DNA of 27,090 nt, taken from NCBI GenBank assembly GCA_904501855.1, contig CAJGCI010000008.1, positions 1 through 27,090 on the forward strand, given 5' to 3'. The notes beneath the pieces are model-generated. The model was not told the DNA's origin. It was given only the letters and a program-made list of their open reading frames with translations, and searched no databases. Below are positions 7,577 through 13,866 of this stretch, piece by piece. Made by a program: the position numbers and the translations under genes. Numbering within the stretch: the first letter of the stretch is position 1; every line of letters starts with the position of its first letter. The stretch comes from Oscillospiraceae bacterium. Its GTDB lineage: Bacteria > Bacillota > Clostridia > Oscillospirales > Oscillospiraceae.

Positions 7577-8833
7577 ATGGAGCAAATCAACCAAAAGAAT
7601 TCCTTTTTTAAAAACTATGGTTTCCTGATCTGCATGATCATCGGCATCGTTGCAGGCTGCATCGTCGGTGCAACCTGGCCGGGTGCGACTGCACTGGAGC
7701 CCATTGGAACCATCTTCATCAATATGATGTTCTGTGTTGTCGTTCCGATGGTATTCGTCTCCATCTCTTCTGCTATCGCAAATATGAAGAGCGCACGCCG
7801 TGCCGGCAAAGTCATGGGCACGACGATCGCCACCTTCTGCGTGACGGCCGCAATCGCTGCTCTGATTATGTACATCATCGCACGATGCATCCCTCTGGTC
7901 GTCGGTGACTATCCCACGGCGGAAGGTGAGATCGGAGAAACACTCGGTGTTGCGGACATGATCGTCAACTTCTTCACCAAGCCCGATTTCACGGAACTGT
8001 TCAGCCGCCGCGCCATCCTCCCGCTGATCGTTGCTGCCGTTCTGTTCGGCTTCGGCATCCAGCTTAACGGCGGACCCAAGACCAAGACCGCGCAGATGCT
8101 CGAGGATCTCAACGGCTGCCTGATGAAGGTCGTCAAAATCATTACCTACTATGCCCCCATCGGATTCTTCGGTTTCTTCGCATATCTCGTTGCCAGCTAC
8201 GGTCCCGAGCTCATCGGTGATTATGGACGTACACTCATCATCTACTATGTGCTCTGCTTCGCCTATATGTTTGTTTTCTTCCCGATCTACGCACGCTTCG
8301 GCGGTGGAAAGGGTGCTGTGAAGATGATGTTCTCCAAGCTGTTCCGGCCCGCGGCGGTATCCTTTGGCACCTGCTCGAGTGTCGCGACGATCCCCACCAA
8401 CATGGAGGTCGCAGAGGAAACCGGGATCTCCAAGGATGTGTCTGACATCGTGCTGCCTCTCGGCGCAACGATGCACATGGATGGCTCCGCCATGAGCGCC
8501 ATCATCAAGGTTGCGTTCCTGTTCGGCATGTTCGGTCAGGACTTCAGCACCGGCCGTGCAATCCTTGCCATCATTGTGGCTGTATTCTCTTCGGTCGCCA
8601 TGTCCGGCATTCCCGGCGGCGGCGGCACTGGCGAGTTGGTGCTGTGCACCATCTTCTTCCCGGATCAGTTGGCCGTTGCTTACCCGATTGCTCTTGCCCT
8701 CGGCAACCTCGTGGATCCCCCTGCAACGATGGTCAATGCCGCAGGCGACTATGTGGCATGTTATGTCGTTTCCCGTTTTGTGGATGGAAAGGACTGGCTG
8801 CAGAAAAAGCTTCATAGGACCGGCGCGCGCTGA
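7577..8833 (+). CDS. Dicarboxylate/amino acid:cation symporter (DAACS) family with altered substrate site
   Basis: 418 residues from the ATG at 7577, preceded by GAGGTG with 6-base spacing; the ATG at 7556 lies upstream of that site. The protein has the GltPh/DctA fold: multiple hydrophobic helices, a serine-containing hairpin 1 (SSVATIPTNME), the MDG motif (MHMDGS, 299-304), hairpin 2 (SGIPGGGGTGE) and the last core helix DPPATMVNAAGD (380-391). Compared with GltPh DMGRTMVNVTGD, Asp394, Thr398, Asn401 and Asp405 are kept, but Arg397, which binds the substrate's side-chain carboxylate, is alanine (A383). Asn310 before MDG is histidine (H300). Uptake of a neutral amino acid is therefore more likely than glutamate or a dicarboxylate; this is inference. 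It is a single gene with its own terminator. Confidence 0.93.
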   Translation: MEQINQKNSFFKNYGFLICMIIGIVAGCIVGATWPGATALEPIGTIFINMMFCVVVPMVFVSISSAIANMKSARRAGKVMGTTIATFCVTAAIAALIMYIIARCIPLVVGDYPTAEGEIGETLGVADMIVNFFTKPDFTELFSRRAILPLIVAAVLFGFGIQLNGGPKTKTAQMLEDLNGCLMKVVKIITYYAPIGFFGFFAYLVASYGPELIGDYGRTLIIYYVLCFAYMFVFFPIYARFGGGKGAVKMMFSKLFRPAAVSFGTCSSVATIPTNMEVAEETGISKDVSDIVLPLGATMHMDGSAMSAIIKVAFLFGMFGQDFSTGRAILAIIVAVFSSVAMSGIPGGGGTGELVLCTIFFPDQLAVAYPIALALGNLVDPPATMVNAAGDYVACYVVSRFVDGKDWLQKKLHRTGAR

Positions 8834-8854
8834 GTCTTACAACAAAGAACGAAT

Positions 8855-8890
8855 ACACCGTCGCGGAAACGCTCCGCGGCGGTGTTTTTT
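8855..8890 (+). terminator. Intrinsic terminator of the symporter gene
   Basis: A 12-bp G+C-rich stem (8855-8866 with 8874-8885, one G-T pair), a 7-base loop and six T (8885-8890), 22 bases after the stop codon. Confidence 0.93.
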
Positions 8891-8915
8891 GCTGTATCCA
8901 AGAATCTGCCTGTCA

Positions 8916-8924
8916 TGTTATAAT
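8916..8924 (+). promoter_or_regulatory. Extended -10 promoter of the hydrolase gene
   Basis: TGTTATAAT is a perfect extended -10 (TGnTATAAT). No good -35 box lies 17 bases upstream, which is typical for extended -10 promoters. It is 38 bases before the start codon at 8963. Confidence 0.6.
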
Positions 8925-8962
8925 CAGTTCAACAAATCCGAATGATTTTAGGTGATCAGAGC

Positions 8963-9709
8963 ATGAACTATCGAGAATACGGTTCCGATCAGAAAGAACC
9001 CATCCTTCTGCTTCATGGCGGCGGTTTGTCCTGGTGGAATTACCGGGAAACGGCCGAACGATTGCAAACTGATTTTCACATAATTCTCCCGATCCTGGAC
9101 GGACACGCAGGGTGCGATCGTCCGTTTTCCACAATTGAAGAGAATGCAACCGAGATCATTTCTTTTATCGATGCTCATTTCGGTGCTTCTGTTCTGCTGA
9201 TCGGCGGGTTGTCTCTGGGTGGCCAGATCCTATTGGAGATGCTGTCACAGCGCCGGGATCTCTGCTCCTATGCACTGGTCGAAAGTGCTTCGGTCATTCC
9301 GTCAAAGCTGACGAACTCGCTGATCGCACCGGCTTTCGGAGGAAGTTATGGCCTGATCAAAAACAGAGGCTTTGCAAAAATGCAGTTCAACACCCTGCAT
9401 ATCAATCCGACGCTCTTTGAAGACTATTACCAGGACACCTGTCATATCAAAAAAGAGGATATGATCTCATTTATGAAAGCCAGTACTTCTTATGCGCTAA
9501 AGGATTCCCTCTGCGGTGTTTCCTCGGAAATACATGTGTATTACGGAAGCAGAGAGACCGGCATCATAAAGCGCTCTGCCGAAAGGATCGGAAAGGAACT
9601 TCCCGGCTGCCAACTTCATTCCTTGCCGGGCTTCTACCATGGAGATTTTTCTCTGAATCATGCAGATGCATATGCAGATGCCGTAAGGCAAATCGTCCGC
9701 AGAGTCTAA
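8963..9709 (+). CDS. Alpha/beta hydrolase
   Basis: 248 residues from the ATG at 8963, which has AGGTGAT about 6 bases upstream; the ATG at 8942 lacks such a site. The oxyanion-hole motif LLHGGG is at 16-21, the nucleophile elbow GGLSLGG puts the catalytic serine at 84, and the C-terminal histidine is in FYHGDFSLNH. Cytoplasmic, with no signal peptide. The fold covers esterases, lipases and C-C hydrolases, and the substrate cannot be read from the sequence. The radical SAM gene starts 60 bases downstream with no terminator between them, so they are probably co-transcribed. Confidence 0.85.
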   Translation: MNYREYGSDQKEPILLLHGGGLSWWNYRETAERLQTDFHIILPILDGHAGCDRPFSTIEENATEIISFIDAHFGASVLLIGGLSLGGQILLEMLSQRRDLCSYALVESASVIPSKLTNSLIAPAFGGSYGLIKNRGFAKMQFNTLHINPTLFEDYYQDTCHIKKEDMISFMKASTSYALKDSLCGVSSEIHVYYGSRETGIIKRSAERIGKELPGCQLHSLPGFYHGDFSLNHADAYADAVRQIVRRV

Positions 9710-9769
9710 GATTTCCGGAGATGGACACAAGTTACTACCGTCTAATTCCATCTGTTTGAGGAGGCAACC

Positions 9770-10663
9770 ATGCATTATACCGGAACTATTTTTCGCCCGC
9801 CTTTCGAGGCCCGTTCCCTGCTCCTTCAGGTAACGGTCGGCTGCTCTCATAACCGATGCACCTTCTGCACCATGTACCGCGGTGTCTCCTTTCAGATCGA
9901 GCCGATGGAACAGATCGAACAGGATTTAAAGGAAGCCGGCTATTATTACCCCAACACCAGACGTGTCTTTCTGGAGAACGGGGATCCCTTCGTACTGAAA
10001 ACGGAACAGCTGACGGAGATTGCGGAAATGATCCACCGTTATCTTCCCTATGTGGATACCATCGCCATGTATGCCTCCATCAAGAATATCCGCAGCAAAA
10101 GCAGTGCGGATCTTCGTCTTCTTCGCTCTCTTGGAATCAATGACCTCAACATCGGAGTGGAAAGTGGCTATGACCCCGCTCTGAAATATATGAACAAGGA
10201 CCATACCTGTGAAGAGGCCGTGCAGGAACTTCACCGGCTTACCGACGCCGGAATGGATTTCGGTCTGAACATCATTCTAGGATGTGCCGGTTCCGGAAAC
10301 GGAGAGGCCAATGCCCTTGCCACCGCGGATTTGATCAACCGGACTCAGCCTGGTCTGATCTTTACCGGAACCATGCACTCCGATCCCGGATGCCCGCTGT
10401 ATGAGGATATGCAGAACGGCACTTTCGTGGAAAACTCCATCGGAGAGTATCTTGAGGAAGAGGAGATCCTGGTCTCTAATCTTGACCTGAAGTTCTGTGA
10501 GTACTTTGCTTTGCACCCGTCTAACATCGTCCGCGCAGATCTTCTTCTGCCGAAAGAGAAGGAACTGCTTCTGCATAAGATCCGGCAGACCAGAGCCGGA
10601 ATGACTCAGGATATACTGATGTCCCGTCCTTCCCGGGCAGGAGAGGGCGGTATCATACTATAA
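9770..10663 (+). CDS. Radical SAM protein with a CX4CX2C cluster motif
   Basis: 297 residues, with GAGGAGG upstream of the ATG. The iron-sulfur ligands are in VGCSHNRCTFC: cysteines 25, 30 and 33, spaced CX4CX2C rather than the classical CX3CX2C. Further radical SAM core features follow: ENGDPFV, a GINDLNIGVESG strand with the SAM-contacting glutamate, and GLNIILGCAGSG. There is no SPASM or TRAM tail and no B12 domain. Proteins with this spacing are common in Clostridia and are mostly uncharacterised, so the reaction is unknown. A perfect terminator follows. Probably in an operon with the hydrolase. Confidence 0.88.
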   Translation: MHYTGTIFRPPFEARSLLLQVTVGCSHNRCTFCTMYRGVSFQIEPMEQIEQDLKEAGYYYPNTRRVFLENGDPFVLKTEQLTEIAEMIHRYLPYVDTIAMYASIKNIRSKSSADLRLLRSLGINDLNIGVESGYDPALKYMNKDHTCEEAVQELHRLTDAGMDFGLNIILGCAGSGNGEANALATADLINRTQPGLIFTGTMHSDPGCPLYEDMQNGTFVENSIGEYLEEEEILVSNLDLKFCEYFALHPSNIVRADLLLPKEKELLLHKIRQTRAGMTQDILMSRPSRAGEGGIIL

Positions 10664-10672
10664 TGAAATCAG

Positions 10673-10701
10673 ATCCGATCCTCCGGAGGATCGGATTTTT
10701 T
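10673..10701 (+). terminator. Intrinsic terminator of the hydrolase-radical SAM genes
   Basis: A perfect palindrome at 10673-10696 (ATCCGATCCTCC and its complement) forms about 10 bp with a CCGG loop and runs into seven T. It starts 10 bases after the radical SAM stop codon. Confidence 0.92.
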
Positions 10702-10926
10702 CTAAAAGAGGTATTTTTAGAATCAGATATGATATATACTGATACTGACAAAGGAATCGAAGGCGCAAAACACATTTTTCGCGCATAATCTTTGAAAACC
10801 CTCTCCATATTGTCCGCGAAAGATGTTATTTCACCCAACATTCCGTACCGGGAAGAAAAAGAAATCTGATCTGAGCTGCACACTCATTGCAGTTCCGATC
10901 CATTCGGACTAAAAGGAGGGAGTTTT
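10702..10926 (+). promoter_or_regulatory. Untranslated leader region of the membrane-protein gene
   Basis: No gene is evident in these 225 bases. TATACT at 10735-10740 could be a -10 box but no good -35 box goes with it. Just before the ribosome binding site are two small hairpins in tandem, CTGCA/TGCAG (10876-10892) and TCCGA/TCGGA (10894-10908), then AAAAGGAGGG (10911-10920). The leader could be about 180 bases long. I do not recognise a known riboswitch or T-box. Confidence 0.4.
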
Positions 10927-11577
10927 TTGTCTGGCTATTCGGAATATACCCAGTCGGCGCTGAATATCCTGCGTGATCCGACTCAGACCATGCACTGGTA
11001 TATCATTCCGCTTCTGCTCATTGTGATGTATATTGTCACCAAGGAGCTCAGCGAGAAACATTACCACGTTGTTCTGGCTGGCTTTGCGCTTTGGGGCGTC
11101 GACATCTTCAATGAGATCTGGAATTCCATGATCTGCTTTATCAGCGGATATGCACCTGTGTGGGGCACTCCGGTCGGGGTCGGAAACACGGCATGGCTTC
11201 TGATGATCGGCTACAACATCGAAATCTCTTTCATGTTTCTGATCATGGGTATTACCTGCTGTCTCATGCTTCCCAAGGATCCCAAGGCAAAGATCCTCGG
11301 CATTAACAACCGCATCGTCTACTGCATTATTCTGACCACACTTGCCGTAATCATCGAATGCTTCCTGAATTACTGTGGTGTGCTCACCTGGGAATGGTCT
11401 TTCTGGCAGCGCAAATTCCCATGGATCCTCTGGCTCATCGGCTATCTCCCGTTCTTCGCCACGGCATTCTATGTCCACGATCGCCCCACTGTAAGACAGG
11501 CTGCTGCGGTCACCGGCGGAATTCTGGGTTTCGATGTGATCCTTATCATCATCTGCGCCTGCCTCGGCTGGATTTAA
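10927..11577 (+). CDS. Six-helix integral membrane protein of unknown function
   Basis: 216 residues with a TTG start, supported by a strong GGAGG site about 8 bases upstream and no ATG nearby. Six hydrophobic segments lie at about 22-42, 46-72, 88-115, 128-148, 160-180 and 188-214. Several charged or polar residues sit in or near the membrane: D and E in VDIFNEIWN, E in GYNIEISF, and E and N in IIECFLNYCG. This is more typical of an enzyme or a transporter than of a simple anchor. I do not recognise the family. A 33-residue membrane peptide follows 13 bases downstream with its own GGAGG, then a strong terminator, so the two form a two-gene unit. The tocopherol-cyclase-like gene lies next on the same strand. 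Confidence 0.8.
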   Translation: MSGYSEYTQSALNILRDPTQTMHWYIIPLLLIVMYIVTKELSEKHYHVVLAGFALWGVDIFNEIWNSMICFISGYAPVWGTPVGVGNTAWLLMIGYNIEISFMFLIMGITCCLMLPKDPKAKILGINNRIVYCIILTTLAVIIECFLNYCGVLTWEWSFWQRKFPWILWLIGYLPFFATAFYVHDRPTVRQAAAVTGGILGFDVILIIICACLGWI

Positions 11578-11590
11578 GGAGGTTTGACTT

Positions 11591-11692
11591 ATGGCTACAA
11601 TTTCCGGCGGCGCCTTAGCCGTTCTGATCGGCGCAACTTTGATTGACTGCGGTCTCGTAGTCGTTGCCTTTATCAGTTTTTTGAAAAAATAA
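11591..11692 (+). CDS. 33-residue single-helix membrane protein
   Basis: ATG at 11591 and TAA at 11690-11692. GGAGG at 11578-11582 lies directly after the stop of the previous gene, at good spacing for this start. The peptide is almost one hydrophobic segment (about 8-29, with one Asp-Cys pair in the middle) ending in two lysines, the pattern of a one-helix membrane subunit with a cytoplasmic C-terminus. The terminator 22 bases downstream shows it is the last gene of the transcript. It may be a small partner of the six-helix protein. No family recognised. Confidence 0.7.
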   Translation: MATISGGALAVLIGATLIDCGLVVVAFISFLKK

Positions 11693-11714
11693 ATAATCTG
11701 ATTTAAAAACCCAT

Positions 11715-11753
11715 CTCCCTGTTCCGGACACGCCCGGAACAGGGAGTTTCTTT
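11715..11753 (+). terminator. Intrinsic terminator of the membrane-protein pair
   Basis: A perfect 13-bp stem (11715-11727 with 11734-11746), a 6-base loop and TTTCTTT. Confidence 0.92.
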
Positions 11754-11826
11754 CGTATACTATATTGGAATAATTTGCATATTTTTCTATTTTTGTCCAT
11801 TTTTTTATTTTATTTCTTAGTTTTCT

Positions 11827-11835
11827 TGGTATAAT
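11827..11835 (+). promoter_or_regulatory. Extended -10 promoter of the tocopherol-cyclase-like gene
   Basis: TGGTATAAT fits TGnTATAAT exactly. It lies in an A+T-rich tract (about 11757-11836) and 58 bases before the start codon. The -35 position is only T-rich. Confidence 0.6.
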
Positions 11836-11893
11836 TAGGTAGGGGTTTAATGTGTGATAAGTCGTGAAATAAGAGAAACTGAAGGAGGCTCTT

Positions 11894-13030
11894 ATGGCTA
11901 ATCGTAGTGATATTACCCGCGACCAGTGGATGCTCCGCGGACCGCTTGCAAAAAAAGGATATGACTGGTGGTGGCATTCGCTCACGGCAGAGAATGCGGA
12001 GACCGGCGAAGAAAAACCGTTCTATGTAGAGTTCTTTACCTGCAACCCTGCGCTGGCGGAAGACGAACCGAAGCTCGTCTGGCATCTTTCCGATGCTCAG
12101 AGAGGCTCGCAGCGCCCCTCTTATCTGATGGTCAATGCCGGATTCTGGGGAGAAGATCACGGACAGCTCCACCGCTTCTTTGCGTGGAAAGATGTAACCG
12201 TCCACGCGGATGCGCCCTATGAGATCAGCGCAGCAGACTGTTACTGCAGTGAGACATTCACCAAAGGCAGCATTAACGTTTCTCCCGAGGAAGCCGCTGC
12301 GCATCCGGAATGGATGACCGACGCCGGGTCCATCAGCTGGGAAATCGAGATCGATAAGAAAGTCGCCTTCCACGTAGGGTATGGCGCCAGTAAATTCTTC
12401 CGGGATATCAACGCATTTGAGATGTTCTGGCACGCAGAAGGAATGAAATCCAAATTTAAAGGCGAGATCATTCTCAACGGTGTGAAATACATCATCAAAC
12501 CGGAAACGTGCAACGGTTATTCTGATAAGAACTGGGGCGGAGATTTTACCAGCCCCTGGGTGTGGCTGTCTTCCAACAAGCTGTTCAGTGAGCGGAAAGG
12601 ACAATACCTGACGGACAGCGTGTTCAATATCGGCGGCGGAAGACCCAAAGTGTTTTTCGTTGCCTTGGATCGCAAGCTTCTCGGTGCGTTCTGGTATGAA
12701 GGAAAGAACTATGAGTTCAACTTCTCTAAATTCTGGACTCTCTCCGGCACGAAATTCGACTGCTGGGAGACGGAAAATGAAATCTACTGGCACGTGATCC
12801 AGACTACCGCAACGGCGAAACTGGATACACGGATCGTGTGCGATAAAAAAGATATGCTGAACATTAATTACGAGGCTCCCACCGGTCTAAAACGCCATAA
12901 CCGTCTGTGGAACGGCGGTACCGGTACCGGTGTGCTGAAGCTGTACAAGCGCAGTTTCGGAAAAGAGACCCTGATTGATACGATCCTTGCGGAAAACATC
13001 GGATGTGAATTCGGAGAATACGATCGCTGA
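11894..13030 (+). CDS. Tocopherol cyclase-like family protein
   Basis: 378 residues, with AAGGAGG 7 bases before the ATG. There is no signal peptide or membrane helix. The N-terminal GPLAKKGYDWWWHSL (16-30) and the central KNWGGDFTSPWVWLSSN (212-228) resemble the conserved blocks of the tocopherol cyclase family (Pfam Tocopherol_cycl, plant VTE1), whose members form a double lipocalin-like barrel for lipophilic ligands. The protein is rich in tryptophan and tyrosine. An anaerobe would not be expected to make tocopherol, so the real substrate is probably another isoprenoid, quinone or fatty-acid-derived lipid; that is inference from the fold. It has its own promoter and terminator and follows the membrane-protein pair on the same strand. 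Family call from remembered motifs, not a search. Confidence 0.75.
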   Translation: MANRSDITRDQWMLRGPLAKKGYDWWWHSLTAENAETGEEKPFYVEFFTCNPALAEDEPKLVWHLSDAQRGSQRPSYLMVNAGFWGEDHGQLHRFFAWKDVTVHADAPYEISAADCYCSETFTKGSINVSPEEAAAHPEWMTDAGSISWEIEIDKKVAFHVGYGASKFFRDINAFEMFWHAEGMKSKFKGEIILNGVKYIIKPETCNGYSDKNWGGDFTSPWVWLSSNKLFSERKGQYLTDSVFNIGGGRPKVFFVALDRKLLGAFWYEGKNYEFNFSKFWTLSGTKFDCWETENEIYWHVIQTTATAKLDTRIVCDKKDMLNINYEAPTGLKRHNRLWNGGTGTGVLKLYKRSFGKETLIDTILAENIGCEFGEYDR

Positions 13031-13064
13031 TCGTGGATCCCCTTATTTAAAATGACTCAAGCGG

Positions 13065-13100
13065 AGACGCAGGACTGGTACCCAGTCCTGCGTCTTTGTC
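13065..13100 (+). terminator. Terminator between convergent genes
   Basis: A perfect 14-bp inverted repeat (13065-13078 with 13082-13095) around GGTACC, followed on the + strand by TCTTTG. T runs are weak on both strands. It probably serves the tocopherol-cyclase-like gene and, less strongly, the von Willebrand A gene. Confidence 0.75.
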
Positions 13101-13102
13101 CA

Positions 13103-13777
13103 TTATTTTTTGTGGCGTTTTTTGTAGTCCTCCCGGATCCTTCCGAGGACTTTGGCATCATTGAGTCCCTTGGACAGTTCCTCCGGCGAGCCGGCGCTGC
13201 GTGCATAACTGATCACATCGGACAACACCTCATAATTGAGATTCACGCCTTCTCTGTCGTTCTCATACCGTACCGCACGGTTCGGCGCCACACCAAACCG
13301 TCCCGCAACTTCGATGGCATCGATATTGGCTCCGAGAAACATGAATTCCCAATGGTATTTTTCCTTCTCGTGTTCTACCATGCGCTTTACTTTGTCATAG
13401 GTATACCGCTGACTGGCATTCTCCATGCCGTCTGTCGTAATGATGAACAGAGTTTTTTCCGGTACATCTTCTTCCCGGGCATACTTATGAACATGTGCGA
13501 TATGATGGATCGCTCCGCCGACGGCATCCAGCAGTGCCGTGCAGCCGCGCACATAATACTGCTGATCGGTCATGGGTTCTACGCTCCCGATATCCACACG
13601 GTCGTACAGCACCTCGTTCCGGTCATCAAAAAGCACTACCGTGACCAGCGCGTCTCCTTCTTCCTGCTTCTGCCGCTGGATCATGCTGTTGAATCCGCCG
13701 ATGGTATCTCTTTCCAGTCCGCTCATGGACCCGCTGCGATCCAGGATCATTACCAATTCTGTCAGTCCTTTTTTCAT
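13103..13777 (-). CDS. von Willebrand factor A (vWA) domain protein
   Basis: 224 residues forming a single vWA domain. The MIDAS metal site is complete: DRSGSMSG (13-20), a threonine in GCTALLDA near 80, and the aspartate in TTDGMEN near 115. GFNSMI and LGANIDAIEVAGRFG are typical of this small cytoplasmic bacterial vWA group. There is no signal peptide or membrane segment, so it probably works as a metal-dependent protein-binding module inside the cell. It lies 89 bases downstream of the macro-domain gene on the same strand and is likely co-transcribed. Its GGAGG site can be partly covered by a stem in the intergenic RNA. The partner protein is unknown. Confidence 0.9.
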   Translation of the reverse strand: MKKGLTELVMILDRSGSMSGLERDTIGGFNSMIQRQKQEEGDALVTVVLFDDRNEVLYDRVDIGSVEPMTDQQYYVRGCTALLDAVGGAIHHIAHVHKYAREEDVPEKTLFIITTDGMENASQRYTYDKVKRMVEHEKEKYHWEFMFLGANIDAIEVAGRFGVAPNRAVRYENDREGVNLNYEVLSDVISYARSAGSPEELSKGLNDAKVLGRIREDYKKRHKK

Positions 13778-13866
13778 GTTCTGTTTCCTCCTTGATGTTT
13801 TGTTACTTCAAGGATAACGGACTCGAACCGGCATTTGGTCGCCTGCCGGGCGACAAATTCTTTTCA
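13778..13866 (-). promoter_or_regulatory. Structured intergenic RNA between macro and vWA genes
   Basis: On the - strand a 10-bp hairpin with one bulge (13833-13858) is followed by GGTTCGAGTCC (13819-13829), a sequence like a tRNA T arm. Then comes a CCTTGA/TCAAGG stem (13808-13813 with 13790-13795) whose 3' arm overlaps the Shine-Dalgarno AAGGAGG (13787-13793). The stem could hinder ribosome binding at the vWA start. No T run follows the first hairpin, so it is not a normal terminator. Confidence 0.4.

Noticed and set aside
7571..8815. 414-codon open frame on the - strand opposite the symporter gene
   Set aside because: It is the antisense of a clear transporter gene, is rich in His, Asp and Glu in a way typical of antisense of hydrophobic coding DNA, and has no ribosome site.
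10653..10883. 76-codon - strand frame in the gap after the radical SAM gene
   Set aside because: It crosses the palindromic terminator, has no Shine-Dalgarno and no recognisable sequence.
10909..12793. Long - strand frames across the membrane-protein and tocopherol-cyclase-like genes
   Set aside because: They run through a terminator, promoters and three + strand genes with good start signals; composition is that of antisense sequence.
11894..13030. Calling the gene a functional tocopherol cyclase
   Set aside because: Only family-level blocks are recognisable and no other tocopherol pathway gene is present; the substrate is left open.
13819..13829. A tRNA gene suggested by GGTTCGAGTCC on the - strand
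   Set aside because: No acceptor stem, D arm or anticodon arm fits around it, and the T-arm stem has a mismatch. Kept only as a T-arm-like motif.
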